Below, piece after piece: positions 52,940 through 61,909 of a stretch of 64,000 nucleotides of DNA; the first letter of the stretch is position 1, and each line of letters starts with the position of its first letter. The stretch comes from JAKFWI01 sp031398975 (lineage in GTDB: Bacteria > Pseudomonadota > Alphaproteobacteria > Caulobacterales > Aquidulcibacteraceae). The position numbers and the translations under genes were made by a program. The notes under the pieces were generated by a model. The model was given only the letters and a program-made list of their open reading frames with translations. It made no database searches and was not told where the DNA came from. The DNA lies in the NCBI GenBank assembly GCA_031398975.1, contig JANNOI010000008.1, positions 1 through 64,000 of the forward strand, written 5' to 3'.

Positions 52940-53080
52940 CCATGCAAAAATGGCAATTGCCCTTTTCGCACCGCATCATATCCTAATCCTCGTTACGACG
53001 TCGCTGACGTCGTCGCCCTTCTCGGGCGTTTCCTCCCTATCACCTTCGCCGCGCCCGCTGGGCGCGGCGTTTTCTTTTGG
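52940..53080 (+). promoter_or_regulatory. Attenuator-like leader without a following biosynthetic gene
   Basis: Three successive stems read rightward: ACGACGTC-GCT-GACGTCGT (52995-53013), CGCCC-TTCT-CGGGCG (53014-53028) and a Rho-independent terminator (53048-53078). Upstream is a short frame from ATG 52950 (HHILILVTTSLTS, rich in Ile/Leu/Val/Thr) and an overlapping 14-codon frame from ATG 52942 with better ribosome-site spacing (MQKWQLPFSHRIIS). This is the layout of amino-acid attenuators, but only an opposite-strand MFS gene follows. The rest of the 52741-53158 gap shows no other gene. Confidence 0.5.
53048..53078 (+). terminator. Rho-independent terminator
   Basis: GCCGCGCCC (53048-53056), loop GCT, GGGCGCGGC (53060-53068) and GTTTTCTTTT. 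Nine G/C-rich pairs and a T-run make this the clearest intrinsic terminator in the window. It ends the leader-like transcript starting near 52920-52940 and lies before the 3' end of the opposite-strand MFS gene. Confidence 0.85.
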
Positions 53081-53158
53081 CCATAGCTGATTTGCGCCGT
53101 TTGCGCGACATTTTTCATGGGCCATGGCGCCTTTCGCCGCATACTCGCCCAAAAGGAA

Positions 53159-54448
53159 TTAGCCGCTTGGCGTCCGCGCTGCGGCCGGGGCCGGTTCAAG
53201 CTCGGGCGGGGCGGTATTCTCCCAGCTGTCCGCGCGCCGCAGCTCCGGGAAGAGCGCCGCCCACCCCGCCGCCACGCCCAGCGAGAGCGCGCCCCCCAGG
53301 ATCACCGCCGGCGTCACCCCGACCAGGCGCGCCGCGACCCCCGATTCGAACTCTCCCAGCTCGTTCGAGGCCGAAATGAAGATCGAGGAGACCGCCGAGA
53401 CCCGCCCGCGCATGGAATCGGGGGTGGCCAGCTGGATCAGCGTCTGGCGCACATAAACGCTCAGCATGTCGCCCGCGCCTAGGGCTGCGAGCGCGATCGC
53501 GGCCGGCCAGAAGCTGGTGGCGGCGCCGAACGCCATGGTAGCCACGCCGAACACGGCCACGCCCCCAAACAGCCACCGCCCCATGCGCCGCTGGATCGGG
53601 CGCGCCGCAAGGACAAGCGCGACGATCGCGGCCCCCACCGCCGGCGCCGCGCGCAAATGGCCCAGCGCCTCAGGCCCGGCATGGAGCACGTCGCGCGCAT
53701 AGGCGGGCAGAAGCGCGGTCGCGCCCCCCAGCAGCACCGCCATGAGATCGAGCGAGATCGCCCCCAGCACCACCCGGTTGCGCCCCAGATAGACGAGGCC
53801 CTCCACGATCAAGCGCAGACTCTGGCCGCGGGCGGGATCGGCGTGGGGCTGGGGCCGCGCCGCCAGCACCGCCAGCACCGCCGCCCCGATCAGGGCCGCG
53901 CCCGCCGCGAACGGCGCCGCCGGCGAGAGCGCATAGGCGTAGCCCCCCGCGGCCGGCCCGATAATGCTCGCGCTTTGCCAGGCGAGCGAATTCCACGCCA
54001 CCGCCGCCGGCAGCTCCGCGCGCGGCACGAGCTGGGCGGTCACCGATTGCAGCGCCGGCCCGTTGAAGGCGCGCGCCGCGCCGAACACGGCCGCCAGCAG
54101 GAAAGCTGGCCACAGCGCCTGCGAAACGAGCGCCAGCACGGCAAAGCCCGCCGCGCACAAGCCCTCCACCACCAGCACGATCAGCACGATGGTGCGGCGG
54201 TCGTACCGGTCCGCCGCCTGGCCGGCGAACGGGCTAACCAGCGCCAGCGGCAGGAATTGCGCGAGCCCGATCAGGCCGATGAAGAAGGCCGCCTCCTCGA
54301 CGCTGCGCGTCTCGCGGGCGCGGTCATAGACAAGCCAGGCCAGCGCCACCGCCTCCATCTGCAGCGCCAGCACGCCCGCGACGCGTGCGATCCAGAACAG
54401 GGTGAATTGGCGGTGGCGGAAGACGCCCGCGGCGGGTAAGCGAAACAC
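53159..54448 (-). CDS. Major facilitator superfamily exporter (EntS-like, MFS_3)
   Basis: The 429-residue protein has 12 hydrophobic segments and the pattern of the MFS_3 group: FRHRQFTLFWIARVAGVLAL, LPLALVSPFAGQAADRYDRR (family loop 2-3), FNGPALQSVTAQLVPRAELP, AVAWNSLAWQSASIIGPAAGG and DSMRGRVSAVSSIF. Substrate unknown; members export siderophores, drugs or lipids. GTG 54448 opens it. It is divergent from def. Confidence 0.88.
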   Translation of the reverse strand: MFRLPAAGVFRHRQFTLFWIARVAGVLALQMEAVALAWLVYDRARETRSVEEAAFFIGLIGLAQFLPLALVSPFAGQAADRYDRRTIVLIVLVVEGLCAAGFAVLALVSQALWPAFLLAAVFGAARAFNGPALQSVTAQLVPRAELPAAVAWNSLAWQSASIIGPAAGGYAYALSPAAPFAAGAALIGAAVLAVLAARPQPHADPARGQSLRLIVEGLVYLGRNRVVLGAISLDLMAVLLGGATALLPAYARDVLHAGPEALGHLRAAPAVGAAIVALVLAARPIQRRMGRWLFGGVAVFGVATMAFGAATSFWPAAIALAALGAGDMLSVYVRQTLIQLATPDSMRGRVSAVSSIFISASNELGEFESGVAARLVGVTPAVILGGALSLGVAAGWAALFPELRRADSWENTAPPELEPAPAAARTPSG

Positions 54449-54565
54449 GGTGCGGGCTTAGACCGCTTTCGCGGGCGGGGAAATCGCGATTCCGCGGCCG
54501 GGAGCGGCGCCTGCGCCCCGGCGGTGCGCTTGACGCTCGCAAGCGGGCTGCATAGCTCTACGCCA

Positions 54566-55084
54566 ATGGCGATCCGCGATATCCTCACCGTCCCCAACCC
54601 GATCCTGAAGCAGCGCTCGGCGCCGGTGGCGGCCGTCGATGACGCGCTTCGCGCGCTGATGGACGATATGCTGGCCACGATGTACGCCGCGCCCGGCATC
54701 GGGCTCGCGGCGATCCAGGTGGGCGTGCCCAAGCGGGTGATCGTCATGGATCTGGCGGGCAAGGACGAGCCGCCCCGGCCGCGCTATTTCGTCAACCCCG
54801 AGATCGTGTGGGCCTCGACCGAAACCAAGCCGTGGGAGGAGGGGTGCCTCTCGGTGCCCGAAATCTATGACGAGGTGAACCGCGCCGCCCGCGTCACGCT
54901 GAAATACCTCGATTATCATGGCGCCGAAGTGGTCGAGGAGGCCGATGGGCTCTTCGCGGTCTGCATCCAGCACGAGATGGACCATCTCGAGGGCGTGCTG
55001 TTCATCGACCATCTGTCCCGCCTCAAGCGCGACACCGCCGTCCGCAAGGTCCGCAAGCAGCAGGCGCGCGAGACGGCCGATTAG
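54566..55084 (+). CDS. def: Peptide deformylase
   Basis: Def removes the N-formyl group from new proteins; fmt adds it. The 172-residue protein has all three motifs: GIGLAAIQVG, EEGCLSVPEI and QHEMDHLEGVLF with the metal Cys and two His. ATG 54566 (MAIRDILTVPNPILKQRS) is the family start; the frame is open a little further upstream. Confidence 0.97.
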   Translation: MAIRDILTVPNPILKQRSAPVAAVDDALRALMDDMLATMYAAPGIGLAAIQVGVPKRVIVMDLAGKDEPPRPRYFVNPEIVWASTETKPWEEGCLSVPEIYDEVNRAARVTLKYLDYHGAEVVEEADGLFAVCIQHEMDHLEGVLFIDHLSRLKRDTAVRKVRKQQARETAD

Positions 55085-55207
55085 CATTTCCGATGTAGGG
55101 GATGCCGGCTCCCGCCTATGCCCGGCGCCCGCCCACCAGCTTATGTGCGGCGGGGAACTTTTCGCGCGGGCGGGTTTTGGTTGCGCTGAGGCTTCGAGGG
55201 GGCGGGC

Positions 55208-55600
55208 ATGAGCGAGATTTCCGATGCGGGCGCGGCGCGGCCGGCCGAGGCCGGGCGGCTTTCGGCGATCATCGTGTACGGGCTTTATCTCTTGTCCATC
55301 CCCAGCGCGGCGACGTTTGCGCTGCTGGGCGTGGTGATCGCGTACTTTACCCGGGCGGGGGCCGCCCCTTGGGTCGCGAGCCATCTGACAGCGCAGATTC
55401 GCTGGTTCTGGATCGCGCTGGCGCTGGGGGTGGTGCTGTTTGCGCTGTCCATTCCCGCTTGGGCGCTGACCCTGGTGCTGATCGGGTTTCCGCTGCTCTG
55501 GCTGCTCTGGGCGGCGGGCGTGCTGGTGCTGGCCTGGTTCACGATCGCCAGCCTGATCGGCCTCTTGACGCTGCTGGCGGACCGGCCGATGCGGCGTTGA
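55208..55600 (+). CDS. Small membrane protein, COG3671/DUF4870-like
   Basis: The 130-residue product has three hydrophobic segments; the pattern ALLGVVIAYFTRAGAAPWVA, SHLTAQIRWFWIALALGVVL resembles the COG3671 family (G-x-I-I-A-Y-x-x-R, later S-H-x-x-x-Q-I-R-T-F-W). ATG 55208 follows a GAGGGGGCGGGC site. Function unknown. It is convergent with the TIGR02302 gene. Confidence 0.75.
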   Translation: MSEISDAGAARPAEAGRLSAIIVYGLYLLSIPSAATFALLGVVIAYFTRAGAAPWVASHLTAQIRWFWIALALGVVLFALSIPAWALTLVLIGFPLLWLLWAAGVLVLAWFTIASLIGLLTLLADRPMRR

Positions 55601-55610
55601 GGGTGAAGCC

Positions 55611-58214
55611 TCACGAGCCCGCGAACCGCTCCAGCAGACGGCGCAGATAGGCGCGTTCGGCCTCCGGGCGGCGGGGGTCCTGCGCGCGGCGGCGCAATTC
55701 GTCCAGGATTTCGCGCGCGCGTTGGCGGTCGGCGGCGTCCGGAACTGAGACTTCCTCGCCGGTCCGGTCGGCCGCGCCCATTTGGCGCCCTAACGGGTCC
55801 CGTTCACCGGTCTGGCCTTGGCCGGGCGCGTTGCGCGCGTCCTCCCGGCGCAGGATTTCCTTGGAGAGGGTTTCCGCCCCGGCGCGCAGGCGGCGCAGCG
55901 CCTGGTCCTGGGCCTGCTCGGCGGCGGCGAAATCGCCTTCGCGGAGCGCTTTGGCGGCCTCGTCCATCGCTTCCCCGGCGGCGGAGAGATCCTTCTCGCC
56001 CTCGCTTGCGCCCTCGCCTGCGCCTTGGCCTGGGTCCCTCGCGTTTTGCTCTCCGGGGCTTTGGTTCCGTTTGGCCTCGTCCAATTGCCGCCGCAGCGCC
56101 TCCTGGCGCTGGGCGAGCGCGCGGCTTTCTTCGTTCTTTTTCTCCCCTTCGCCTTCCTGGCCGCCGCGGGCGGTTTCATCGCGCAGCGCGCGCTGCTTGC
56201 CGATCGCGTCGGAGAGCCCTTCGACCTGTTCCTTCAGCTCCCCATCCTGCTCGCCGGGTTCGCCGCCCTCGCCCTGGCCCTCGGCCAGCTTGATCTCGAG
56301 ATTGTCGAGGATCGCGGCGAGCTTTTCGAGCAGCGCCTGGGCGGCCGCGGTCTGTCCCGCCTCGGCCAGGCGCTGGACTTCGCGCAGCATCTCCTCGACG
56401 TCGTTGCGGCTGATCTGGGTGTTGGCTTTCGTGTCCTCGTCGGAGGGGCTGTTCTGCCGGCCCTCGCGCTGGGCCTCCTGGACAAGCGCCTGGAGGTAGT
56501 TCTGCATCGCCTGGCGCACCGCGCCCGACAGCCGGCTCAATGCCTCCTTGTCGGCGCCGTTGCGGATCGCCTCGGAGAGCGCGCGCTGGGCCTCCAGCAG
56601 GGCGCGGCGGGCGTCGGCGGCGTCGCCATACTCCGCCCGCAGCGCGGTTTTCCACAGGATGTCGGCCGCGGCGACGCTGGCGGCCGGGTCGCGGGCGGCG
56701 CCCAGCGCGGCGCGCGCGCCGGCGAAGCCCGCAAAGACGGCGAGGTCCTGGAAATACCCGTCTTCCGGGGCCGCGGTCAGCGCCTCGATCATGCGCGCGG
56801 CGCGCTTGATCGCGTCGGGGGCGCGCTCGAGGCTCGCGTTAAACTCGTCCGTCAGGATCGGGTCGGAGCCCGTGCCGAACACGATGTCGAAGCCCTTCAG
56901 CCGCGCGGGGACCTGGTCGGGGCGCAGCCGGGGAGGAGGGTCGTACGGCCGGCGCTCGAAGAGGATCTCCTTGCGGACCTCGATCGCAGCGCGCGCCAGC
57001 GGCTGCAGGAAGAGCTTCTCCGGCAGCTTCACCCGCGCGGGCGGGCTCTGGCCCTCCTGGCCCAGCGCGTCCACGGCCACCACGCGCGCCTCCACTTCGA
57101 GCCCGGCATAGGGGTGATCGGGCAGTTCGAGCTTGGACTCGGCGCTGGCCTGGCGGGGATCGGCGGCGGGCGGCTCGATCGGGATGTCGAGCGGGGCGGC
57201 GCCCGCCAGGCCCAGCGGGGGATCCACGGGAGCCACGCGCAGCTTCAGCCCCCGCACCCCGAAATCGTCCTCCGCCGACCAGCGGAACGACACGGCCTCC
57301 CCCTCGGCCTTGGGCGGGGCGGCGAAGGCGGCCTTGGGCGCGGCGTCGGCCCCCGGGCGGATCGCCCAGCGCGCCTGGGTATGGAAGCGCACGATCTTCA
57401 GCGTCCCCGGCCCGGGCAGAGCGAGCTTGGCTTCATAGGCGCCGTCGGCGGCCTTCACGAAGCGCGCGGCGCGCCGGCCCTTGGCGCCCTCGAACACGAG
57501 CATGGGCGCGCCCACCGGGCCCGTGACCCGCACCGTCGCCTCCACGCTCGGGGGCGTGGCCACCTGCTCCCCGACCCGCCCGCTCAAGGAGACCGGGGCG
57601 GCGCCCGTATAAGAAGCAGGCGCGGCCCAGGCTTCGATCTCCAGCGGCCCGTCCCCCAGCAGCGGACCGGGATCGGGCAGCAGCGCGCGCGCCAGCCGGT
57701 CCGGCGCCTCCAGGCCCGCCGTCAGGAGCCCCCCCACCACCGCCGCCCCCGCAACATAGCGCAGCCGCCAGGGATCGGCGGCGTTGAGATCGAGGCGGAC
57801 GGGCTTGGCGGAGGCCCGCAGCGCAGCCTCCCGGGCGCGCGCTTGGGCGCGGTTCCAGAGGGCGAGCCCCATCGGGTCGAGCCGGGCGGGGTGGTCTTCC
57901 AGGGCGTCGAGCGCGTGCGCGTCAAGGCCGGCGTCGATGGCGAGGCGCGCGCGCGCCTCCGCCACGCTCGGCCGGCGCCAGAACTGGGCGCGGCGCACGG
58001 CGAGCGCCACGAGGCCCCACAGCACGGCGATGGAGACGAGGCTTGCAGCCAGCGGCGGGGCGGCGGCGTGAAAGCCGAACAGCGACACCCCGATCCAAGC
58101 GAGCGCCGCCAGCAGCGGGGCGGCCGCCAGCGGCGCCAGCCGCTCCACCGTCAATGCGGCGCGGGCGCGATCGAGCTCTTGCGCGAGCTGGGCTGTGGCT
58201 TGCTCGTGCTTCAT
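55611..58214 (-). CDS. TIGR02302 family protein (DUF4175)
   Basis: The 867-residue protein is the alphaproteobacterial TIGR02302/DUF4175 type: three N-terminal membrane helices (about 31-51, 55-75 and around 155-175), a large middle domain with Ig-like stretches, and a Gln/Glu/Gly-rich low-complexity C-terminal third (LAQRQEALRRQLDEAKRNQS, GEQNARDPGQGAGEGASEGE). Its role is unknown. It is last in the run argH, lipoprotein, lysA on this strand, 81 bases after lysA. Confidence 0.85.
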   Translation of the reverse strand: MKHEQATAQLAQELDRARAALTVERLAPLAAAPLLAALAWIGVSLFGFHAAAPPLAASLVSIAVLWGLVALAVRRAQFWRRPSVAEARARLAIDAGLDAHALDALEDHPARLDPMGLALWNRAQARAREAALRASAKPVRLDLNAADPWRLRYVAGAAVVGGLLTAGLEAPDRLARALLPDPGPLLGDGPLEIEAWAAPASYTGAAPVSLSGRVGEQVATPPSVEATVRVTGPVGAPMLVFEGAKGRRAARFVKAADGAYEAKLALPGPGTLKIVRFHTQARWAIRPGADAAPKAAFAAPPKAEGEAVSFRWSAEDDFGVRGLKLRVAPVDPPLGLAGAAPLDIPIEPPAADPRQASAESKLELPDHPYAGLEVEARVVAVDALGQEGQSPPARVKLPEKLFLQPLARAAIEVRKEILFERRPYDPPPRLRPDQVPARLKGFDIVFGTGSDPILTDEFNASLERAPDAIKRAARMIEALTAAPEDGYFQDLAVFAGFAGARAALGAARDPAASVAAADILWKTALRAEYGDAADARRALLEAQRALSEAIRNGADKEALSRLSGAVRQAMQNYLQALVQEAQREGRQNSPSDEDTKANTQISRNDVEEMLREVQRLAEAGQTAAAQALLEKLAAILDNLEIKLAEGQGEGGEPGEQDGELKEQVEGLSDAIGKQRALRDETARGGQEGEGEKKNEESRALAQRQEALRRQLDEAKRNQSPGEQNARDPGQGAGEGASEGEKDLSAAGEAMDEAAKALREGDFAAAEQAQDQALRRLRAGAETLSKEILRREDARNAPGQGQTGERDPLGRQMGAADRTGEEVSVPDAADRQRAREILDELRRRAQDPRRPEAERAYLRRLLERFAGS

Positions 58215-58295
58215 GCGCGGCGCATGTCTCCCGCGGCCTTCCGGGGCCCGCCGTGCACAACGGCCGCCCTATCCGCTATCGTCAATGCGTAAAGA

Positions 58296-59558
58296 TTAGG
58301 GCGCAAGCCAGGACGGCATAGGTTCGAGCTGCAATTGCGCCTCGACGCCAAAGCGCTCACGCACGCAGGCGAACCGCTCCCCGTTCACCAAAATCTCGGG
58401 AATTAGGGGCCGGGAATTATAGGTGGAGGCCATCACCGCCCCATAGGCGCCGGCCGTCAGGAACGCCACCAGCGCGCCAGGCGCCAGCGGGGTGAGCGAC
58501 CGGGCTCGGGTGAAGGTGTCCCCGGTCTCGCAGATCGGGCCCGCCACGTCGAAGGGCGCGCGCGGGGCGTCCGCGGCCGGGGCGTCCACCGGCATGATAT
58601 CGTGATAGCTTTCATACAGGGCGGGCCGGATCAGGTCATTCATCGCGGCGTCGACGATCAGGATCCGCCGGTCGGCGCGCTCCTGGATGCGGATCACCCG
58701 GGCGAGCAGCACCCCGGCGTTTCCCGCGATCAGCCGGCCGGGCTCGTAGGCGAGGCCGATGTCCATCCCCGCGAACACCCGCTTGACCATCGCCCCATAG
58801 GCCGCCGGCGTCGGGGGATCGGGCTCGTCGAAATAGGCTGCGCCCAGGCCGCCGCCGAGGTCCAGATGCGCCACCGGCAGGCCTTGCGCGCGCAAGGTCT
58901 CGGCAAGGCGCCGCAGCAGCGTAAAGGCGGCCTCCAGCGGGGCGAGGTCGCGGATCTGGCTGCCGATATGGACCGCCAAGCCCACCGGGCGCAGGTGCGG
59001 GTTGGCGCTCGCCCGGGCGTAGAGCGCCAGCGCATCCGCGGGGCTCACGCCGAATTTGTCGCTGCTCTTGCCGGTGGAGATCTTGTCGTGCGCGCCGGCG
59101 CCGATGCCGGGATTGACGCGCACCGCGATCGCCGGGGCCGCCTGGAGCCGCGCGGCGACGCTGGACAGGAGATCAAGCTCGGCCGCGCTCTCCACATTGA
59201 TCTGGCGCACGCCCAGGCGCACCGCGAACTCGAGCTCCTCCTCTGTCTTGCCGACGCCGGAGAATATGATGCGGTCCGGCGCGATCCCCGCCCGGCGCGC
59301 GCGCACGATCTCGCCGGCGGAAACCGTGTCCGCGCCCGCGCCGAGGCGGCCCAGCGTGGCGAGCACGGCGAGGTTGGAATTGGCCTTGACCGCAAACGCG
59401 ACGAACCCGTCCCCGACGGCTTGTTTGAACACCTCGAAATGGCGCGTCAGCGTGGCGGTGGAATAGACATAGGCGGGGGTGCCGTGGGCGGCGGCGATGG
59501 CGCTGAGCGCTACGTCCTCGCAGGCGAGCGTCCCGTCCCGGTAGGCGAAATGGTGCAC
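58296..59558 (-). CDS. lysA: Diaminopimelate decarboxylase
   Basis: LysA makes lysine from meso-diaminopimelate with PLP. The 420-residue TIM-barrel protein has the PLP lysine in VAFAVKANSNLAVLATLG, HIGSQIRDLAPLEAA, LDLGGGLGAAYFDEPDPPTP and the C-terminal GPICETGDTF with the active-site Cys. ATG 59558 is typical. It sits with a small lipoprotein and argH, the same order as in many alphaproteobacteria. Confidence 0.96.
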   Translation of the reverse strand: MHHFAYRDGTLACEDVALSAIAAAHGTPAYVYSTATLTRHFEVFKQAVGDGFVAFAVKANSNLAVLATLGRLGAGADTVSAGEIVRARRAGIAPDRIIFSGVGKTEEELEFAVRLGVRQINVESAAELDLLSSVAARLQAAPAIAVRVNPGIGAGAHDKISTGKSSDKFGVSPADALALYARASANPHLRPVGLAVHIGSQIRDLAPLEAAFTLLRRLAETLRAQGLPVAHLDLGGGLGAAYFDEPDPPTPAAYGAMVKRVFAGMDIGLAYEPGRLIAGNAGVLLARVIRIQERADRRILIVDAAMNDLIRPALYESYHDIMPVDAPAADAPRAPFDVAGPICETGDTFTRARSLTPLAPGALVAFLTAGAYGAVMASTYNSRPLIPEILVNGERFACVRERFGVEAQLQLEPMPSWLAP

Positions 59559-59565
59559 CAGCGCC

Positions 59566-59826
59566 TCAGGGCAGGGGCGGCGCCGAGATCGGCGAGGCGG
59601 TGGAGGGCCTGGAGGGGGGGGGCGGGGTGGGCGTCGTCTGGGCCCCGGCGGGAGCGGCTTCCGGCGCGGCGGCCGCGGCGGCTTCCTTTTGGCGCTTCTG
59701 TTCGGCCTCGTAGCGCGCGCGCTCTTCGCCGAAGAGGGGAGCGGGGCGGGCGAGCCCCCCCTTGATGCCGCAGGCCGCGAGCAGCAGCGGCAGGCTGAGC
59801 GCGGCGATCGCGGTGCGTTTGATCAT
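59566..59826 (-). CDS. Small lipoprotein, LptM/YifL-like
   Basis: The 86-residue product has a signal ending in the lipobox LLAACGIKGGL, then the stretch RPAPLF resembling the conserved C-G-x-K-G-x-L-x-x-P of LptM-like proteins, and a charged/Pro-rich tail. LptM helps LPS translocon assembly. It overlaps the argH stop (ATGA) and precedes lysA, which is the usual position. The match is by motif and context only. Confidence 0.7.
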   Translation of the reverse strand: MIKRTAIAALSLPLLLAACGIKGGLARPAPLFGEERARYEAEQKRQKEAAAAAAPEAAPAGAQTTPTPPPPSRPSTASPISAPPLP

Positions 59827-61274
59827 GGCTGTTGATCCCCAAGCAGCGCCTTCCAGCGCGCGATCTGCGCGCGCACCTGGGCCGGCGCGGTTCCCCCGTA
59901 GCTAGCACGGCTCTCCACCGAGCGCTCCACGCTCAGCACTTCGAACACCCCGGCATGGATGCGCGGCTCGATGGCGCGCATTGTCTCGAGCGGCAGGTCC
60001 GAGAGGTCGGTGACGCCCGCGGCTTCTGCGGCCTTCACGATCGCGCCGGTGACGTGGTGGGCGGCGCGGAACGGCAGGTCGAGCGCGCGCACCAGCCAGT
60101 CCGCGAGGTCGGTGGCGGTGGAATAGCCGCGCGCGGCGGCGGCCTGCATGGCGGCCCGGTCGAAGCGGATCGTCTCGATCATGCCTTGCATGGCGGCCAC
60201 ACTCAGCGCGAACGAGTCGAAGGCCTCGAAGGTGAGCGCCTTGTCCTCCTGCAAATCCTTGGCGTAGGCGAGCGGCAGCGCCTTCATCACCCCGAGCAGG
60301 GCGGAAAGATTGGCCCCGATCCGCGCGGCCTTGGCGCGCACGAGTTCGGCCGCGTCCGGATTGCGCTTCTGCGGCATGATGGAGGAGCCGGTGGACCAGG
60401 CGTCGCTCAACCGCGCGAAGCCGAATTGCGGGCTCGTCCACAGCACGATCTCTTCGGCCAGACGTGAGAGGTGGGTCGCGGCGATGGCCAGCGCCGAAAG
60501 CGCCTGCAAGGCGAAATCGCGCGCGGCCACCGCATCGAGGGAATTGGCGGCGGGCTCCTCGAAGCCCAGCGCGCGGGCCACGGCGTGGCGGTCGATCGCA
60601 AAGCCCGTGCCCGCCAGCGCGGCCGCGCCCAACGGGCAGCCGCGCCCGGCCTCGCCCGCCGCCGCCGCGAGGCGCAGAATGTCGCGGTCCAGCATCTCCA
60701 CATAGGCCATCAGATGATGGCCAAGCGTGATCGGCTGGGCGGTTTGCAGGTGCGTGAAGCCCGGCAGCACCCAATCGGCGTGCGCCTCCGCGCAGGCCAG
60801 CAGCGCACCCTGGAGCGCGGCCACCCCATCGCCTGCGGCGTCGGCGGCGCGGTGGGTCCAGAGCTTGAAGTCGGTCGCCACCTGGTCGTTGCGGGAGCGG
60901 GCGGTGTGCAGGCGCTTGCCGGCCTCCCCGATCCGCTCCGTCAGGCGGGCCTCGATGTTCAGATGGATGTCTTCCAGGTCGGGGGAGAAGACGAAGGCGC
61001 CCGCCGCGATCTCTGCGGCGATCTGGTCAAGGCCTTCTTGTATCGCGCGCCCGTCGGCCTCGGTAATAAGGCCCTGCGCGGCCAGCATGGCGGCGTGCGC
61101 CTTGGAGCCCTCGATGTCCTCCCGCCACAGGCGCTTGTCGACGTCGATGGAGGAATTGATGGCGCGCATCACCGCGTGGGTCTCGGCGGCGAAGCGTCCG
61201 CCCCAGAGGCCTTGCGCGCGCTGCTCCGGCCCGCCCTCGGGCTCCGGCTGATCAGATCGGGAAATCGTGGACAT
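59823..61274 (-). CDS. argH: Argininosuccinate lyase
   Basis: ArgH splits argininosuccinate to arginine and fumarate. The 483-residue protein has LWGGRFAAETHAVMRAINSS, HTARSRNDQVATDFKLW, FTHLQTAQPITLGHHLMAY and the superfamily signature TGSSIMPQKRNPDAAELVRA. ATG 61274 is the most natural start, with the tlpA start on the other strand inside the same CATG; an in-frame upstream frame opens to 61343. Confidence 0.96.
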   Translation of the reverse strand: MSTISRSDQPEPEGGPEQRAQGLWGGRFAAETHAVMRAINSSIDVDKRLWREDIEGSKAHAAMLAAQGLITEADGRAIQEGLDQIAAEIAAGAFVFSPDLEDIHLNIEARLTERIGEAGKRLHTARSRNDQVATDFKLWTHRAADAAGDGVAALQGALLACAEAHADWVLPGFTHLQTAQPITLGHHLMAYVEMLDRDILRLAAAAGEAGRGCPLGAAALAGTGFAIDRHAVARALGFEEPAANSLDAVAARDFALQALSALAIAATHLSRLAEEIVLWTSPQFGFARLSDAWSTGSSIMPQKRNPDAAELVRAKAARIGANLSALLGVMKALPLAYAKDLQEDKALTFEAFDSFALSVAAMQGMIETIRFDRAAMQAAAARGYSTATDLADWLVRALDLPFRAAHHVTGAIVKAAEAAGVTDLSDLPLETMRAIEPRIHAGVFEVLSVERSVESRASYGGTAPAQVRAQIARWKALLGDQQP

Positions 61275-61896
61275 GAACGACCCTGGCGTAACACCGCCGC
61301 AGAAGCCGCCCAAGACGCCCCTCGCCTGGCGCTTGGCGGGCATTTTGGCGCTGATCGGCGCAGCGGCTGTGCTCTACGTGCTTTTCCAGTCCGTTTCAAA
61401 GCCTACCGAGGCGGGCTTCGCGCGTTTCTCGCGCGGGGGCCTCGCCAAGCTCGTGGCCCTGCCCGAGCCGCCGCCCCAGCCGGGGACCGCGTTCACCGAT
61501 GCGGGGGGCTCTGCCCGGACGCTGAAGGACTTCCGCGGGCAGGTCGTGGTGCTCAATCTGTGGGCCACCTGGTGCGCGCCCTGCGTGGAGGAGATGCCGA
61601 CGCTCGCGGCGCTTGCCGGGCGGTTCGCGGGCGAGCCGGTGCGCGTGGTGGCGCTGAGCGTCGACCGGGCGGGGGATAATGCGTTCGCCCAGCGCCGGTT
61701 GGCCAAGCTGTCGGGCGGGCGCCTCGCCTTCTTCCACGACCCCACCTATGCGGTGGCCTTCGACGCCCAGACCCAAGGCTTTCCCACCACCATCGTCTAT
61801 TCCAAGGACGGGCGCGAACTCGCGCGGCTTGCGGGCGCCGCCGACTGGTCGGGCCCGGAAGCGGCGGCGCTGATCGAGGCCGCCCTCGAGGAATGA
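61273..61896 (+). CDS. tlpA: TlpA-type thioredoxin-like disulphide reductase
   Basis: The 207-residue protein has one N-terminal membrane helix (LAGILALIGAAAVLYVLFQ) and a periplasmic thioredoxin fold with the redox motif NLWATWCAPCVEEMPTLAAL and a cis-Pro region (GFPTTIVYSKDGRELARLAG). TlpA proteins support cytochrome c or oxidase assembly. ATG 61273 overlaps the divergent argH start (CATG); GTG 61267 is an alternative. Confidence 0.9.
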   Translation: MNDPGVTPPQKPPKTPLAWRLAGILALIGAAAVLYVLFQSVSKPTEAGFARFSRGGLAKLVALPEPPPQPGTAFTDAGGSARTLKDFRGQVVVLNLWATWCAPCVEEMPTLAALAGRFAGEPVRVVALSVDRAGDNAFAQRRLAKLSGGRLAFFHDPTYAVAFDAQTQGFPTTIVYSKDGRELARLAGAADWSGPEAAALIEAALEE

Positions 61897-61909
61897 GCGC
61901 AGCCGCCCC

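Noticed and set aside
55818..58292. 824-codon open frame opposite the TIGR02302 gene
   Set aside because: It is a mirror of a real gene in GC-rich codons; its translation is Arg/Gly-rich low complexity without any family motif.
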